From assembly GCF_917563915.1 (NCBI RefSeq), contig NZ_CAKJTI010000013.1, positions 25,409 through 89,408 on the forward strand: a stretch of DNA of 64,000 bases, in the 5' to 3' direction. Shown here in pieces: positions 9,325 to 18,484 of the stretch. This DNA is from Bacillus rhizoplanae. Lineage in GTDB: Bacteria > Bacillota > Bacilli > Bacillales > Bacillaceae_G. Made by a program: the position numbers and the translations under genes. The notes beneath the pieces are model-generated. The model did not search any database. It worked only from the letters and a program-made list of their open reading frames with translations, and was not told the origin of the DNA. Every line of letters starts with the position of its first letter. The stretch's first letter is position 1.

Positions 9325-9550
9325 TCTTCTCGCCAGATATGATAAAAAATGCGGGAAAAAATATGTGTATCATTTCGGATGCAATGTTTAAAGATAATGA
9401 GGGGTTGTATGTAATTATTGATTAGTGACAAGCAATAAAGAATCCAAGGGTTTAAGAAAGGTTTGGACATAAGAGTATAGCAAATATACATTGTGAATTT
9501 TAGTGCGTTTTTTGAACAAATACGAAAAAACATCAACATATTTGTCCGTA

Positions 9551-9611
9551 CATGTTGTATAATCTTGCAAGGAAAGATATCATATAGATGTGTAAAACGA
9601 AAACGTTTTCT
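9551..9611 (+). promoter_or_regulatory. tkt promoter -10 region and cre-like palindrome
   Basis: An extended -10 TGTTGTATAAT (9553-9563) lies upstream of tkt; no convincing -35 is seen. About 35 bp downstream, CGAAAACGTTTTCT (9598-9611) is a 12-bp perfect palindrome flanked by C and T. It matches the CcpA cre consensus TGWNANCGNTNWCA except at its two end bases. Between the element and tkt (9347-9550) nothing else is recognised. Confidence 0.5.
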
Positions 9612-9635
9612 ACTATAAACGAAGGGAAGAATAGC

Positions 9636-11636
9636 ATGTCACATTCAATCGAACAACTTTCTATCAACACGATTCGCACATTATCCATTGATGCGATTGA
9701 AAAAGCAAACTCTGGTCACCCAGGAATGCCAATGGGTGCAGCACCAATGGCGTATACAGTATGGACGCAATTTATGAAACATAATCCAAATAACCCAACG
9801 TGGTTTAACCGTGATCGTTTCGTATTATCTGCAGGTCATGGTTCAATGTTATTATACAGCTTACTTCATCTATCTGGTTATGATGTAACAATGGATGATT
9901 TAAAGAATTTCCGCCAATGGGGAAGCAAAACACCAGGTCATCCTGAGTTCGGTCATACACCAGGTGTAGACGCAACAACAGGTCCACTTGGACAAGGTAT
10001 TGCAACAGCTGTTGGTATGGCAATGGCTGAAAGACATTTAGCAGCAAAGTACAACCGTGATGAGTATAACGTCGTTGATCATTATACATACGCAATTTGT
10101 GGTGACGGAGATTTAATGGAAGGCGTTTCTGCTGAAGCATCTTCATTAGCGGCTCATTTAGGATTAGGTCGTCTTGTTGTGTTATATGATTCTAACGATA
10201 TTTCATTAGACGGCGATTTAAATCGTTCTTTCTCTGAAAGCGTAGAAGATCGTTATAAAGCATATGGTTGGCAAGTAATCCGCGTTGAAGATGGAAACGA
10301 TATCGGAGCGATTACGAAAGCGCTTGAAGAAGCAAGGTCTGACGAAAAACGTCCAACATTAATCGAAGTAAGAACAACAATTGGATTCGGTTCACCAAAC
10401 AAATCTGGAAAATCAGCTTCACATGGTTCTCCGCTAGGCGTAGAAGAAACGAAATTAACAAAAGAAGCATATACTTGGGCATTTGAACAGGACTTCCATG
10501 TACCAGAAGAAGTGTATGAAAACTTCCGTAAAACAGTACAAGATGCTGGACAAACAACAGAAGCTGAGTGGAACGCAATGCTTGATGGTTATGCAAAAGC
10601 ATATCCAGAATTAGCAACTGAACTGCAAACAGCAATGAAAGGTCTTCTTCCAGAAGGTTGGGATAAGAACTTACCAACATACGAAATCGGTTCAAAAACA
10701 GCAACTCGTTCATCTTCAGGACAAATTATTAATGCAATTGCTGAATCTGTACCATCATTCTTTGGTGGATCTGCAGACCTTGCTGGTTCTAACAAAACAT
10801 ACATGAACAAAGAAAAAGACTTCACAAGAGAAGACTACAGCGGTAAAAATATTTGGTACGGTGTACGTGAGTTTGCAATGGGTGCAGCAATGAACGGTAT
10901 TGCACTTCATGGCGGTTTAAAAACTTACGGTGGTACGTTCTTCGTATTCTCTGACTACTTACGTCCAGCAATTCGTCTTGCTGCGTTAATGCAACTGCCA
11001 GTAACATATGTGTTCACACATGATAGTATCGCAGTTGGAGAAGATGGACCAACGCATGAGCCAGTTGAACAGCTTGCAGCTCTTCGTGCAATGCCAAACG
11101 TATCTGTTATTCGTCCCGCTGATGGTAACGAATCTGTTGCAGCTTGGAAGTTAGCGTTAGAATCTACAAAAACACCAACAGCATTAATCTTAACTCGTCA
11201 AGATCTTCCAACATTAGAAGGTGCTAAAGACGATACGTATGAAAAAGTTGCGAAAGGTGCATACGTAGTTTCTGCAAGCAAAAAAGAAACTGCTGATGTA
11301 ATCTTACTTGCAACTGGATCTGAAGTAAGCTTAGCGATTGAAGCGCAAACAGCATTAGCACAAGAAGGTGTTGACGCAACTGTTGTCAGCATGCCGTCTA
11401 TGGACCGCTTTGATGCACAATCTGCTGAATATAAAGAATCTGTATTACCAAAAGCAGTAACAAAACGTTTCGCAATTGAAATGGGTGCTACATTCGGATG
11501 GCATCGTTACGTTGGTCTTGAAGGAGATGTACTAGGTATCGATACATTCGGTGCTTCTGCTCCTGGTGAAAAGATTATGGCAGAATACGGATTCACTGTA
11601 GAAAACGTTGTTCGCAAAGTAAAAGAAATGCTTTAA
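9636..11636 (+). CDS. tkt: Transketolase
   Basis: A 666-residue thiamine-diphosphate enzyme of the non-oxidative pentose phosphate pathway, exchanging two-carbon units between ketoses and aldoses. N-terminal [15 protein letters not shown], the ThDP motif GDGDLMEG ... N near 154-185 and the pyrimidine-binding region [11 protein letters not shown] / [13 protein letters not shown] are present. The start is ATG 9636 after GAAGGGAAG; the frame is open back to 9588. As in B. subtilis, it is followed by sirA and yneF. Confidence 0.98.
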   Translation: MSHSIEQLSINTIRTLSIDAIEKANSGHPGMPMGAAPMAYTVWTQFMKHNPNNPTWFNRDRFVLSAGHGSMLLYSLLHLSGYDVTMDDLKNFRQWGSKTPGHPEFGHTPGVDATTGPLGQGIATAVGMAMAERHLAAKYNRDEYNVVDHYTYAICGDGDLMEGVSAEASSLAAHLGLGRLVVLYDSNDISLDGDLNRSFSESVEDRYKAYGWQVIRVEDGNDIGAITKALEEARSDEKRPTLIEVRTTIGFGSPNKSGKSASHGSPLGVEETKLTKEAYTWAFEQDFHVPEEVYENFRKTVQDAGQTTEAEWNAMLDGYAKAYPELATELQTAMKGLLPEGWDKNLPTYEIGSKTATRSSSGQIINAIAESVPSFFGGSADLAGSNKTYMNKEKDFTREDYSGKNIWYGVREFAMGAAMNGIALHGGLKTYGGTFFVFSDYLRPAIRLAALMQLPVTYVFTHDSIAVGEDGPTHEPVEQLAALRAMPNVSVIRPADGNESVAAWKLALESTKTPTALILTRQDLPTLEGAKDDTYEKVAKGAYVVSASKKETADVILLATGSEVSLAIEAQTALAQEGVDATVVSMPSMDRFDAQSAEYKESVLPKAVTKRFAIEMGATFGWHRYVGLEGDVLGIDTFGASAPGEKIMAEYGFTVENVVRKVKEML

Positions 11637-11643
11637 TGATTTT

Positions 11644-11674
11644 GGAAAAATCTCTCCGGCATGGAGGGATTTTT
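11644..11674 (+). terminator. tkt terminator
   Basis: Stem GAAAAATCTCTCC / GGAGGGATTTTTC (one G-U wobble) with a T-rich 3' arm. A bcr1 copy begins 14 bp further on. Confidence 0.8.
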
Positions 11675-11687
11675 CTATATAAAAGGG

Positions 11688-11783
11688 TTTATCCCGCTGC
11701 TCAGGAGCAGTAAAACTCTAATTGGTGAGAATTTTCTATCAGTAGGGGGGAGAAAATCCCGGTTGATGGAAGTGTCACTTTAT
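11688..11783 (+). repeat. bcr1 repeat, internally deleted (96 bp)
   Basis: It starts TTTAT-CCCGCTGCTCAGGAGCAGTAAAA and ends GATGGAAGTGTCAC-TTTAT, the standard bcr1 ends. About 60 bp of the central AGGTGGGGG hairpin are missing compared with the 155-bp copy at 40185. It lies behind the tkt terminator on the same strand. Confidence 0.8.
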
Positions 11784-11885
11784 TCGACAGAAAAAGTTTT
11801 TTCTTTCTCCGCAGTCAGACAATCATTGCATATTTGTTTCTATATAATGAAAAGAAATGAAGTTGTCCAATGCGGGAGGGAAAGT

Positions 11886-12326
11886 ATGAGAACGTATGAA
11901 CTGTACTTAATTCAAGAAGATGTTACGAAGTCGTATTTCGGTCGTGAGTTTTTATTGTTTGATTTGTTTGCTCGTTTTGCACAGTCTCGTTCCCTTTCAG
12001 AAAAGAAAGTGTTGTATAAACAAATGAAGTATATTACATTGCCCTTACAAGTAATGAAATTACATCATAAAATGGAACAGGCACTGCGAACATACGGGAA
12101 ATATGAAAGCAATGAGCATACGCATATTATATCTAATGAAAATATGTATGGGGAAGTGAGTATTAAGCCGCAGTATATTCGAATGCATACTTCCGAAAAT
12201 GTTGAAATAGAAACAGCTATTTTTGAAGTACTTAGAAAATGTGAATTAACATTTCTCGCGATGGATTATGAGAGTAAACAATACGGATGGTTAAATCCTC
12301 TCAAACAAGTGCGTACTTATATATAA
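11886..12326 (+). CDS. sirA: Sporulation inhibitor of replication SirA
   Basis: A 146-residue protein. TYELYLIQEDVTKSYFGRE at the N-terminus and FEVLRKCELTFLAMDYESK followed by YGWLNPLK at the C-terminus match B. subtilis SirA (YneE). SirA binds DnaA domain I and blocks new replication rounds at sporulation entry. The tkt-sirA-yneF order is the same as in B. subtilis. The start is ATG 11886 with GGGAGGG; the open frame reaches back into the bcr1 repeat, which is not part of the gene. Spo0A control is known for the family; no 0A box was confirmed here. Confidence 0.92.
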   Translation: MRTYELYLIQEDVTKSYFGREFLLFDLFARFAQSRSLSEKKVLYKQMKYITLPLQVMKLHHKMEQALRTYGKYESNEHTHIISNENMYGEVSIKPQYIRMHTSENVEIETAIFEVLRKCELTFLAMDYESKQYGWLNPLKQVRTYI

Positions 12327-12404
12327 AAAATGTCGAATACAATCTTGTCTTATTGAAAAGGTTTTAGTACACTGTAAGGTAGACAACATGAAGGAGGAAA
12401 ATAT

Positions 12405-12626
12405 ATGTCAATTTGGGTAGTTGTTCTAGTGGGCGTATTAGCACTAGTAGCAGGCGTTGCGTTAGGGTTTTTCATCGCACGCAAATATATGATGAACTAT
12501 TTACAAAAAAATCCACCAATTAATGAACAAATGTTAAAAATGATGATGATGCAAATGGGACAAAAACCATCCCAAAAGAAAATCAATCAAATGATGAGCG
12601 CAATGAATAAACAACAACTGAAATAA
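12405..12626 (+). CDS. yneF: YneF / UPF0154 small membrane protein
   Basis: A 73-residue protein with one N-terminal membrane helix (about 4-26, [19 protein letters not shown]) and a Met-, Gln- and Lys-rich tail carrying [20 protein letters not shown], the UPF0154 signature. The ribosome binding site is AAGGAGG. Gene order sirA-yneF is conserved with B. subtilis. The function is unknown. Confidence 0.95.
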   Translation: MSIWVVVLVGVLALVAGVALGFFIARKYMMNYLQKNPPINEQMLKMMMMQMGQKPSQKKINQMMSAMNKQQLK

Positions 12627-12631
12627 GCGCT

Positions 12632-12664
12632 AAAAAAGGCACTCGATAGGAGTGCCTTTTTTTT
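12632..12664 (+). terminator. yneF terminator
   Basis: Stem AAAAAAGGCACTC / GAGTGCCTTTTTT with 5-nt loop and long T-run. Confidence 0.92.
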
Positions 12665-12749
12665 GCTTTTTTAAAATGTTTTAAACTTTAAAAAATTCAG
12701 TAATTTTGATAAACTGAAAACATCGCTCATTTGGGATAGGAGGTATATA

Positions 12750-14501
12750 ATGAAAGTTTTTTTAGACTTGGCATGGTTTTTTAAGCAAGAGAAACGAGCG
12801 TACATAACTGGTATTTTTTTATTGTTTGGCGTTGCTCTTCTTGAGCTTGTGCCACCAAAAGTGATCGGCATCGTTGTTGATGAAATTAGCAATCATTCAT
12901 TAACAGCTGAGAAGCTATTACAATGGGCAGGAATTTTAATTGGTGCTGGGGTGACGATGTATATTTTGCGTTATGTGTGGCGCATAATGATTTTCGGTTC
13001 TTCTTTAAAGTTAGCCCGTCAATTACGTCAAAAACTGTATAAGCACTTTACTAATATGAGCCCATCATTCTACCAAAAGCATCGTACCGGTGATTTAATG
13101 GCACACGCAACAAATGATATTCAAGCAGTTCAACAAACAGCTGGTTCTGGGGTGTTAACATTTGTAGACTCATTAGCGGTGGGCGGATGTGTTCTTGCTG
13201 CGATGGGGTTTACGATTAGTTGGAAGTTAACATTACTCAGTTTAATTCCAATGCCAATCGTAGCGATTGCGACAAACTATTATGGAACGTTGTTACATCG
13301 TCGTTTTCATAAAGCGCAGCAGGCTTTTTCAGAAATCAATGATAAAGTTCAGGAAAGTATGAGTGGAATGAAAGTAATTCGTTCACTTGGTCAAGAAAAA
13401 GAAGATTTACAAGCATTTCGCGATAAATCGGAAGATGTAGTACAGAAAAATATTCTTGTTGCCCGTATTGATTCATTATTTGACCCAACAATTTCTTTAA
13501 TTGTAGGTTTTTCTTTCTTAATTGCAGTGTGTTATGGCTCTGTATTGGTTGTTCGTGGTGAGCTTACGATAGGAGAACTTATTACGTTTACTTCTTATTT
13601 AGGAACGCTCGTATGGCCAATGTTAGCGTTTGGCTGGCTATTTAATATTATGGAACGTGGGCGTGCTTCTTATGATCGTATTCAAAAATTATTCATGCAA
13701 GTATCAGATGTTGTGAATAGAGAAGAGGCAAGCGAAGAAGTAGCAAGTGGTAATATCGAGTTTGATATTGATGCATTCTCGTACAAGAAAAATGAAGTGA
13801 TAAATCTACAAGGAATTCATTTTTCTTTACAAAAAGGGGAAACTTTAGGGATTGTAGGACGTACTGGAGCAGGAAAAACAACATTATTAAAGTGTTTAAT
13901 TCGAGAATATGATCATTTTGATGGAGCGGTACGAGTTGGAGAAACCGATATTCGAGATATGACGTTACATGCTATTCGTTCCGCTATTTCGTATGTACCA
14001 CAAGATCATTTCTTATTTTCTGCAAATATAGGAGAAAATATCGCGTTTGGAAAACCGGATGCTACCTATAAAGATATTGCACATGCAGCTACTATTGCAT
14101 GTATTCATGAGGATATTACGAAATTCCCAGAAGGGTATGAAACAGTGGTTGGTGAACGCGGCGTTTCTTTATCAGGTGGCCAAAAACAGCGTATTTCGAT
14201 TGCGCGTGCATTATTAACAAATGCTGAAATATTAATTTTAGATGACTGTTTATCAGCAGTAGATGCAAAAACAGAAGAAACGATTTTAGCGGCATTAAAG
14301 CGTGAACGTAAAAATAAAACGACTATTATTACAGCGCACCGCCTAAGTGCTATTCAGCATGCAAATTTAATTCTCGTTATTGACGATGGGAAGATTGTAC
14401 AGCGTGGCACGCACGAAAGTTTGATGCAACAAGACGGCTGGTATAAAGACATGTATGAAAGTCAACAATTAGAAGCACTAGTTGAGAAAGGAGGGGTATA
14501 A
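12750..14501 (+). CDS. ABC exporter half-transporter A, degenerate ATP site (BmrC/YheI-like)
   Basis: A 583-residue transporter with six membrane helices in residues 1-310, then an ATPase domain. Walker A is GRTGAGKTT, the signature is LSGGQKQR and Walker B is ILILDDCL. The catalytic Glu after Walker B is Asp here, as in the degenerate subunit of heterodimeric exporters such as BmrCD, LmrCD or TM287/288. The stop codon overlaps the start of the partner gene by 1 bp (TAATG). The likely role is drug or lipid export. The ribosome binding site is GGAGG. Confidence 0.92.
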   Translation: MKVFLDLAWFFKQEKRAYITGIFLLFGVALLELVPPKVIGIVVDEISNHSLTAEKLLQWAGILIGAGVTMYILRYVWRIMIFGSSLKLARQLRQKLYKHFTNMSPSFYQKHRTGDLMAHATNDIQAVQQTAGSGVLTFVDSLAVGGCVLAAMGFTISWKLTLLSLIPMPIVAIATNYYGTLLHRRFHKAQQAFSEINDKVQESMSGMKVIRSLGQEKEDLQAFRDKSEDVVQKNILVARIDSLFDPTISLIVGFSFLIAVCYGSVLVVRGELTIGELITFTSYLGTLVWPMLAFGWLFNIMERGRASYDRIQKLFMQVSDVVNREEASEEVASGNIEFDIDAFSYKKNEVINLQGIHFSLQKGETLGIVGRTGAGKTTLLKCLIREYDHFDGAVRVGETDIRDMTLHAIRSAISYVPQDHFLFSANIGENIAFGKPDATYKDIAHAATIACIHEDITKFPEGYETVVGERGVSLSGGQKQRISIARALLTNAEILILDDCLSAVDAKTEETILAALKRERKNKTTIITAHRLSAIQHANLILVIDDGKIVQRGTHESLMQQDGWYKDMYESQQLEALVEKGGV

Positions 14502-16264
14502 TGAACGAGAAAAAACGAAGCGATCTATGGCGTCTATTGTCCTATATGAAGCCATATAAAAAACTGCTGACACTAGCGTTTTTATTTTTAGTTGGTGCAA
14601 CTGTAGCGGAAATGATGGGTCCTTTTTTAATTAAGGAATTTATTGATGAACATTTAGTTCCGAGGAATTTTGAGCAAAATGTATTAGTGACGTTATTTGT
14701 TGTGTATATAGTTTTTCATTTATTAAAAGTACTCTTTACGTATTTGAATTTATTATACTTCCAAAACATTGCCTTCAAAATTGTGCAAGATATGCGTGTA
14801 GAAGTATATGAACATGTTCAAAGTTTATCGCTTAGCTTCTTTGATCGTACACCAATTGGAACGCTCGTTTCTCGGATAACGAACGACACAGAAGCGATTA
14901 AAGATTTCTTTGTAAGTGTATTATCTACTTTTGTAAAAAATATTGTATTTTTAATCGGTATTTTAATATCTATGTTTCTACTTAACGTGAAGCTTGCCTT
15001 ATTTTCATTACTTCTTATTCCAACTATGATTACGATTATGGCTTTTTATCGTCGCAAGAGTTCAGTCTTTTATTTAGAGCTTCGCAATCAATTAAGTATA
15101 TTAAATGCAAAATTGAATGAATCTATTCAAGGTATGAACATTATTCAAGTATTCCGCCAAGAAAAACGGATGCGTAAAGAATTTGAAGAAGTAAATGAAA
15201 AACACTACGGAGCAGGACGGCGCAATTTGAGATTAGATGCACTGCTTTTACGTCCGGCGACCGATCTTGTTCATATTTTGGCAATTGTATTGGTGTTGAC
15301 GTTGTTTGGAATTGATGCAATGCATAGTCCGGTTGAAGTTGGTGTATTATATGCTTTTGTTAACTACATTCATCGTTTCTTTGATCCAATAAACGAAATG
15401 ATGATGAAATTGTCTTTCTTCCAGCAAGCAGTTGTGTCATCATCGCGTGTGTTTCATTTAATGGATGAAAAAGATTTAGCACCAGTACAACAAGGTAATG
15501 GAACTCCTTTCATGACGGAAGGGGAAATTGAGTTTAAAAATGTTACTTTCTCTTATGATGGAAAACGTGACGTACTGAAAAATGTATCTTTTCATGTAAA
15601 ACCTGGGCAAACTGTTGCTTTTGTTGGGCATACAGGTAGTGGGAAAAGTACAATTATGAACTTATTGATGCGTTTTTATCATGTTAATCAAGGGGAAATT
15701 GTAATTGATGGGGTTCGGTTAGAGAACTTTCAAGAGATGGAAATACGAAAACGTATCGGTCTTGTATTACAAGATGCTTTCTTGTTTGCTGGAACAGTTA
15801 AACAAAACATTCGCATGTACGATGAAAATATTACAGATGAAGAAGTGGAAGAAGCTGCAAAATTTGTGCAAGCAAATACATTTATTGAACAGCTATCAGA
15901 TCAATATGATACAGAGGTAGTTGAAAGAGGAGCGGCGTTTTCAAGCGGTCAAAGACAGCTTGTAGCATTTGCGAGAACTGTTGCTACAAATCCGAAAGTA
16001 TTAGTGCTAGATGAGGCAACAGCGAACATCGATACAGAAACAGAAGAAGCAATTCAAACAGCATTGCAGCGTATGCGAAAAGGGAGAACAACCATTGCGA
16101 TTGCACATCGTTTATCGACAATTCAAGATGCTGACCAAATCTTTGTGATGCGTGATGGTCAAATTGTTGAGAGAGGAACACATCAAGAATTGTTGACGCA
16201 ACAAGGGTTATATTACAATATGTATTTGTTGCAGAATAAAGGAAGCCTTCAGAAAGCCTTGTAA
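14501..16264 (+). CDS. ABC exporter half-transporter B, catalytic subunit (BmrD/YheH-like)
   Basis: A 587-residue partner of the preceding gene, also six helices plus an ATPase domain. Walker A is GHTGSGKST and Walker B is VLVLDEATANID with the catalytic Glu present. Its signature is FSSGQRQ rather than LSGGQ. The intact Walker motifs of this subunit therefore pair with the intact LSGGQ of subunit A, and the other site is degenerate. Translation is coupled through the 1-bp overlap. Substrate is not predictable from sequence. Confidence 0.92.
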   Translation: MNEKKRSDLWRLLSYMKPYKKLLTLAFLFLVGATVAEMMGPFLIKEFIDEHLVPRNFEQNVLVTLFVVYIVFHLLKVLFTYLNLLYFQNIAFKIVQDMRVEVYEHVQSLSLSFFDRTPIGTLVSRITNDTEAIKDFFVSVLSTFVKNIVFLIGILISMFLLNVKLALFSLLLIPTMITIMAFYRRKSSVFYLELRNQLSILNAKLNESIQGMNIIQVFRQEKRMRKEFEEVNEKHYGAGRRNLRLDALLLRPATDLVHILAIVLVLTLFGIDAMHSPVEVGVLYAFVNYIHRFFDPINEMMMKLSFFQQAVVSSSRVFHLMDEKDLAPVQQGNGTPFMTEGEIEFKNVTFSYDGKRDVLKNVSFHVKPGQTVAFVGHTGSGKSTIMNLLMRFYHVNQGEIVIDGVRLENFQEMEIRKRIGLVLQDAFLFAGTVKQNIRMYDENITDEEVEEAAKFVQANTFIEQLSDQYDTEVVERGAAFSSGQRQLVAFARTVATNPKVLVLDEATANIDTETEEAIQTALQRMRKGRTTIAIAHRLSTIQDADQIFVMRDGQIVERGTHQELLTQQGLYYNMYLLQNKGSLQKAL

Positions 16265-16293
16265 GAACAAGGTTTTGAAGGCTTTATTTTTGT
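16252..16293 (+). terminator. Terminator of the ABC exporter operon
   Basis: Arms AAAGCCTTG / CAAGG and outer AAAGCCTT / AAGGCTTT with TTTTTG tail; the left arm overlaps the last codons. Confidence 0.7.
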
Positions 16294-16498
16294 TAAAATG
16301 AGCATATTGAATTTAATACTGGATCTCTAGAGAGTTTTCATATTATGTTTAATAGAATTTAAATATTTGTTTTTTGTTCATTCATTACTTAACAATAAGG
16401 ATTGCATGAAATGGGGTAATTTGTATTTTAATCGAACGCATATTCTTTGGATGGGTTGAAATATGGTATAAGTAACTTAATTATAGGAGGAAGAGAAC

Positions 16499-17098
16499 TT
16501 GCCGATACATCGTTCACATATGCTATTATTTATTAGTTTTTGGATCGTTTTATTTATCTCAGGAATACAGCCGAAAGATTTGTTTACATGGTGGCTAGAA
16601 GTATTACCAGCTATTATTCTTGTATTGATTTTAGCAGCGACATATCATCTATTTCGATTTACGACGTTTACGTATGTTTGGATTTGGCTCCATATGCTTA
16701 TATTACTTATCGGTGGACATTATACATATGCAGAAGTACCTCTCTTTAATTGGTTACGTGATACGTTTCATTTAGAAAGAAATTATTATGACCGCGTAGG
16801 CCATTTTGCGCAAGGTTTCGTTCCTGCTCTTTTAACACGTGAGGTTCTCATCAGAGTGGTAGAAATTCAAAAAAGAGGATGGTTATCAATCCTTGTAATT
16901 GCTGTGTGTCTAGCATTTAGTGCGCTATATGAATTGTTGGAATTTTTAGTTGCCAAATTAACAGGAACGGCAGCAAATGCCTTTTTAGGTACGCAAGGAG
17001 ATTCGTGGGATACACAGTGGGATATGACCTTCGCGCTAATAGGTGCAATTTTAGCTTTATTGTTGTTTAGGAATGTACAAGATAGAAAGATGGAATAA
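16499..17098 (+). CDS. DUF2238 membrane protein (YjdF-like)
   Basis: A 199-residue protein with about six membrane helices. Conserved FHLERNYYDRVGHFAQGFVPALL, SALYELLEF and QGDSWDTQWDM mark the DUF2238 family (E. coli YjdF). The start is TTG at 16499, eight bases after AGGAGG. Several conserved Asp, His and Glu near the membrane face suggest an enzyme, but no activity is established. It is a single-gene unit. Confidence 0.88.
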   Translation: MPIHRSHMLLFISFWIVLFISGIQPKDLFTWWLEVLPAIILVLILAATYHLFRFTTFTYVWIWLHMLILLIGGHYTYAEVPLFNWLRDTFHLERNYYDRVGHFAQGFVPALLTREVLIRVVEIQKRGWLSILVIAVCLAFSALYELLEFLVAKLTGTAANAFLGTQGDSWDTQWDMTFALIGAILALLLFRNVQDRKME

Positions 17099-17106
17099 GA
17101 GATATT

Positions 17107-17145
17107 AATATGTATTACATATTAATTATATATGTAATACATATT
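17107..17145. repeat. Perfect 16-bp inverted repeat, 7-bp spacer
   Basis: AATATGTATTACATAT (17107-17122) and its exact complement (17130-17145) flank TAATTAT. There is no T-run, so it is not a standard terminator. It lies 8 bp after the DUF2238 stop. Each arm is itself nearly palindromic (ATGTATTACAT), which fits a protein-binding site. Confidence 0.75.
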
Positions 17146-17182
17146 TCCCATATAAAGAAGATTACTATACTATATTAGATGT

Positions 17183-17326
17183 AACATTCGAATGTTTAAT
17201 GTATTACCGGTAATATCCCTATCCCTTTTCTAAAAATGCGAACTAGATTTACCCTTTTTCCGCATAATTTTTCATAGATTGTACGGAAATATTGTTCGAT
17301 ATCCATTATGGAACGTACATAATGGA
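17183..17326. other. Palindrome-rich gene-free segment
   Basis: It contains two perfect 14-bp palindromes, AACATTCGAATGTT (17183-17196) and TATTACCGGTAATA (17202-17215). A 9-bp inverted repeat TCCATTATG / CATAATGGA (17302-17326) follows. GTACGGAAA appears at 17281 and again near 17375. No coding region or tRNA is seen in 17099-17439. It may hold operators or a small untranslated RNA; neither is demonstrated. Confidence 0.5.
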
Positions 17327-17414
17327 AAAGTCCCGATTTCTTAGAAGATGCCCCTAATCTTCATGTGATAATGTGTACGGAAAAAACATAAATATTTTCT
17401 CCGTTTACAATCGG

Positions 17415-17455
17415 AAAAAAAGAAAGCTGGCCATTTTGGTCAGCTTTCTTTTTTT
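17415..17455. terminator. Terminator at the 3' end of the small minus-strand gene
   Basis: Stem AGAAAGCTG / CAGCTTTCT with A- and T-runs on both sides; the stop codon of the 17440-17646 gene is inside it. Confidence 0.85.
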
Positions 17456-17646
17456 CCTGCGATGATTTCCTCTTTTATAATCTCTGTTTTCAATAATAAT
17501 GCTTTTCCAAAACGGCGCTGACATTCTTCAGTTATTTTTTGAACTGCCAATGTGTTAGAAGAAGCAGCAACAGTTACTAATGTTTGTCGTGTTCCTCGAT
17601 TTTCCTCACAAAACACACAATCCACAACATACTTAGAAACTTTCAC
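17440..17646 (-). CDS. Small conserved-looking hypothetical protein
   Basis: A 68-residue protein with a GTG start and a good AAGGAAGG site. DCVFCEENR carries a CxxC pair, and EECQRRFGKALLLKTEIIKEEII is helical. I do not recognise the family. A dedicated terminator and ribosome binding site support it as a real gene. It is divergent from the Nudix gene. Confidence 0.7.
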   Translation of the reverse strand: MKVSKYVVDCVFCEENRGTRQTLVTVAASSNTLAVQKITEECQRRFGKALLLKTEIIKEEIIAGKKES

Positions 17647-17786
17647 AGAATCCTTCCTTTCTGTTTTTTTAGGAATGCGCTGTCTTTGAAGTTGCTGAAA
17701 GTATTCGATAGATTACAAGTTTTTTCCTCTTTTTTCGAGGAGAAGTTAAGTAAAAGACAGAATAATATGTATGGGAGGGATAGAGG

Positions 17787-18188
17787 ATGAAGCGTTGGAT
17801 TGGAGCAGCAGCAATTTGTATGAATGATAATAATGAAGTATTAATGGTCTTACAAGGGAAACGAGAAGAAGAAAAACGTTGGTCTGTACCTTCAGGTGGG
17901 TTGGAAAAAGGAGAAACGTTAGAAGAGTGTTGCATACGTGAAGTATGGGAAGAAACAGGGTATCGTGTTGAAGTTATTGAAAAAGTGCACGAAAAAATAG
18001 GTGTTACATTCAATATTCCTGTACAAGTTCACTATTATGTTGTGAAAATAGTAGGGGGAGAAAGAAAAATTCAAGATCCGGATGGATTGATTTATAGGAT
18101 TGAGTGGAAACCACTCCAAGAACTTAAAAATATTCCCCTTTCATTTCCGGAAGATTATGAGTTGTTGTGTCAGTTGTGTATATGCTAG
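17787..18188 (+). CDS. Nudix hydrolase
   Basis: A 133-residue protein with a full Nudix box: GGLEKGETLEECCIREVWEE followed by TGY (about 37-60), matching GX5EX7REUXEEXGU. It should hydrolyse a nucleoside diphosphate linked to another group; substrate is not predictable. The ribosome binding site is GGGAGGG. It is a single-gene unit with its own terminator. Confidence 0.93.
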   Translation: MKRWIGAAAICMNDNNEVLMVLQGKREEEKRWSVPSGGLEKGETLEECCIREVWEETGYRVEVIEKVHEKIGVTFNIPVQVHYYVVKIVGGERKIQDPDGLIYRIEWKPLQELKNIPLSFPEDYELLCQLCIC

Positions 18189-18250
18189 GGAATAATTGAG
18201 GCAAGAAATACAAAAATGTATATAGAGAGATAATTGAATATTGAAGGGGA

Positions 18251-18301
18251 TAAAAGAAAACGTATATTAGGATTCTCTTGTATGCGTTTTCTTTTATTTT
18301 T
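18251..18301 (+). terminator. Terminator after the Nudix gene
   Basis: Arms TAAAAGAAAACG and CGTTTTCTTTTA with an approximately 22-nt loop and a TTTT tail. Confidence 0.7.
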
Positions 18302-18484
18302 ACGTATTTCGAAACGCGATAAGAGAGCTGATCTTGTTTCTAATGTTAATAACATTGATAAGTTTACGATTTATTGGTAAAAGGTTTGGAGATTTTACCG
18401 TGGGATTTTTTAAAAATATTTGTCTAATATATAATTCTTATGTTATTAATTTATTATATATATTAATAAAAAAGGGTGTTCTAT

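Larger units (their letters stand above)
7393..9346 (-). mobile_element. IS200/IS605-type element with only a TnpB-related gene
   Basis: The boundaries are inferred. On the minus strand the left end starts after TTTAT (9346-9342) and carries a hairpin with CCCCCACCT / AGGTGGGGG arms (9291-9324). Then come the tnpB-related gene and a right end ending GGTGGGGGTAGTTCAA near 7393. There are no terminal inverted repeats or target duplication, as expected for single-strand Y1 transposition. No tnpA is present, so the element is not autonomous. It separates the merR gene from tkt. The left-end hairpin is shared with bcr1. Confidence 0.7.

Noticed and set aside
9258-9539. Open frame on the minus strand between the TnpB element and tkt
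   Set aside because: It spans the element left end and its flank, has no ribosome binding site and no recognisable motif; a chance frame.
11661-11885. 75-codon extension of the sirA frame
   Set aside because: It is the tkt terminator and a bcr1 repeat read as protein; sirA has a good start at 11886.
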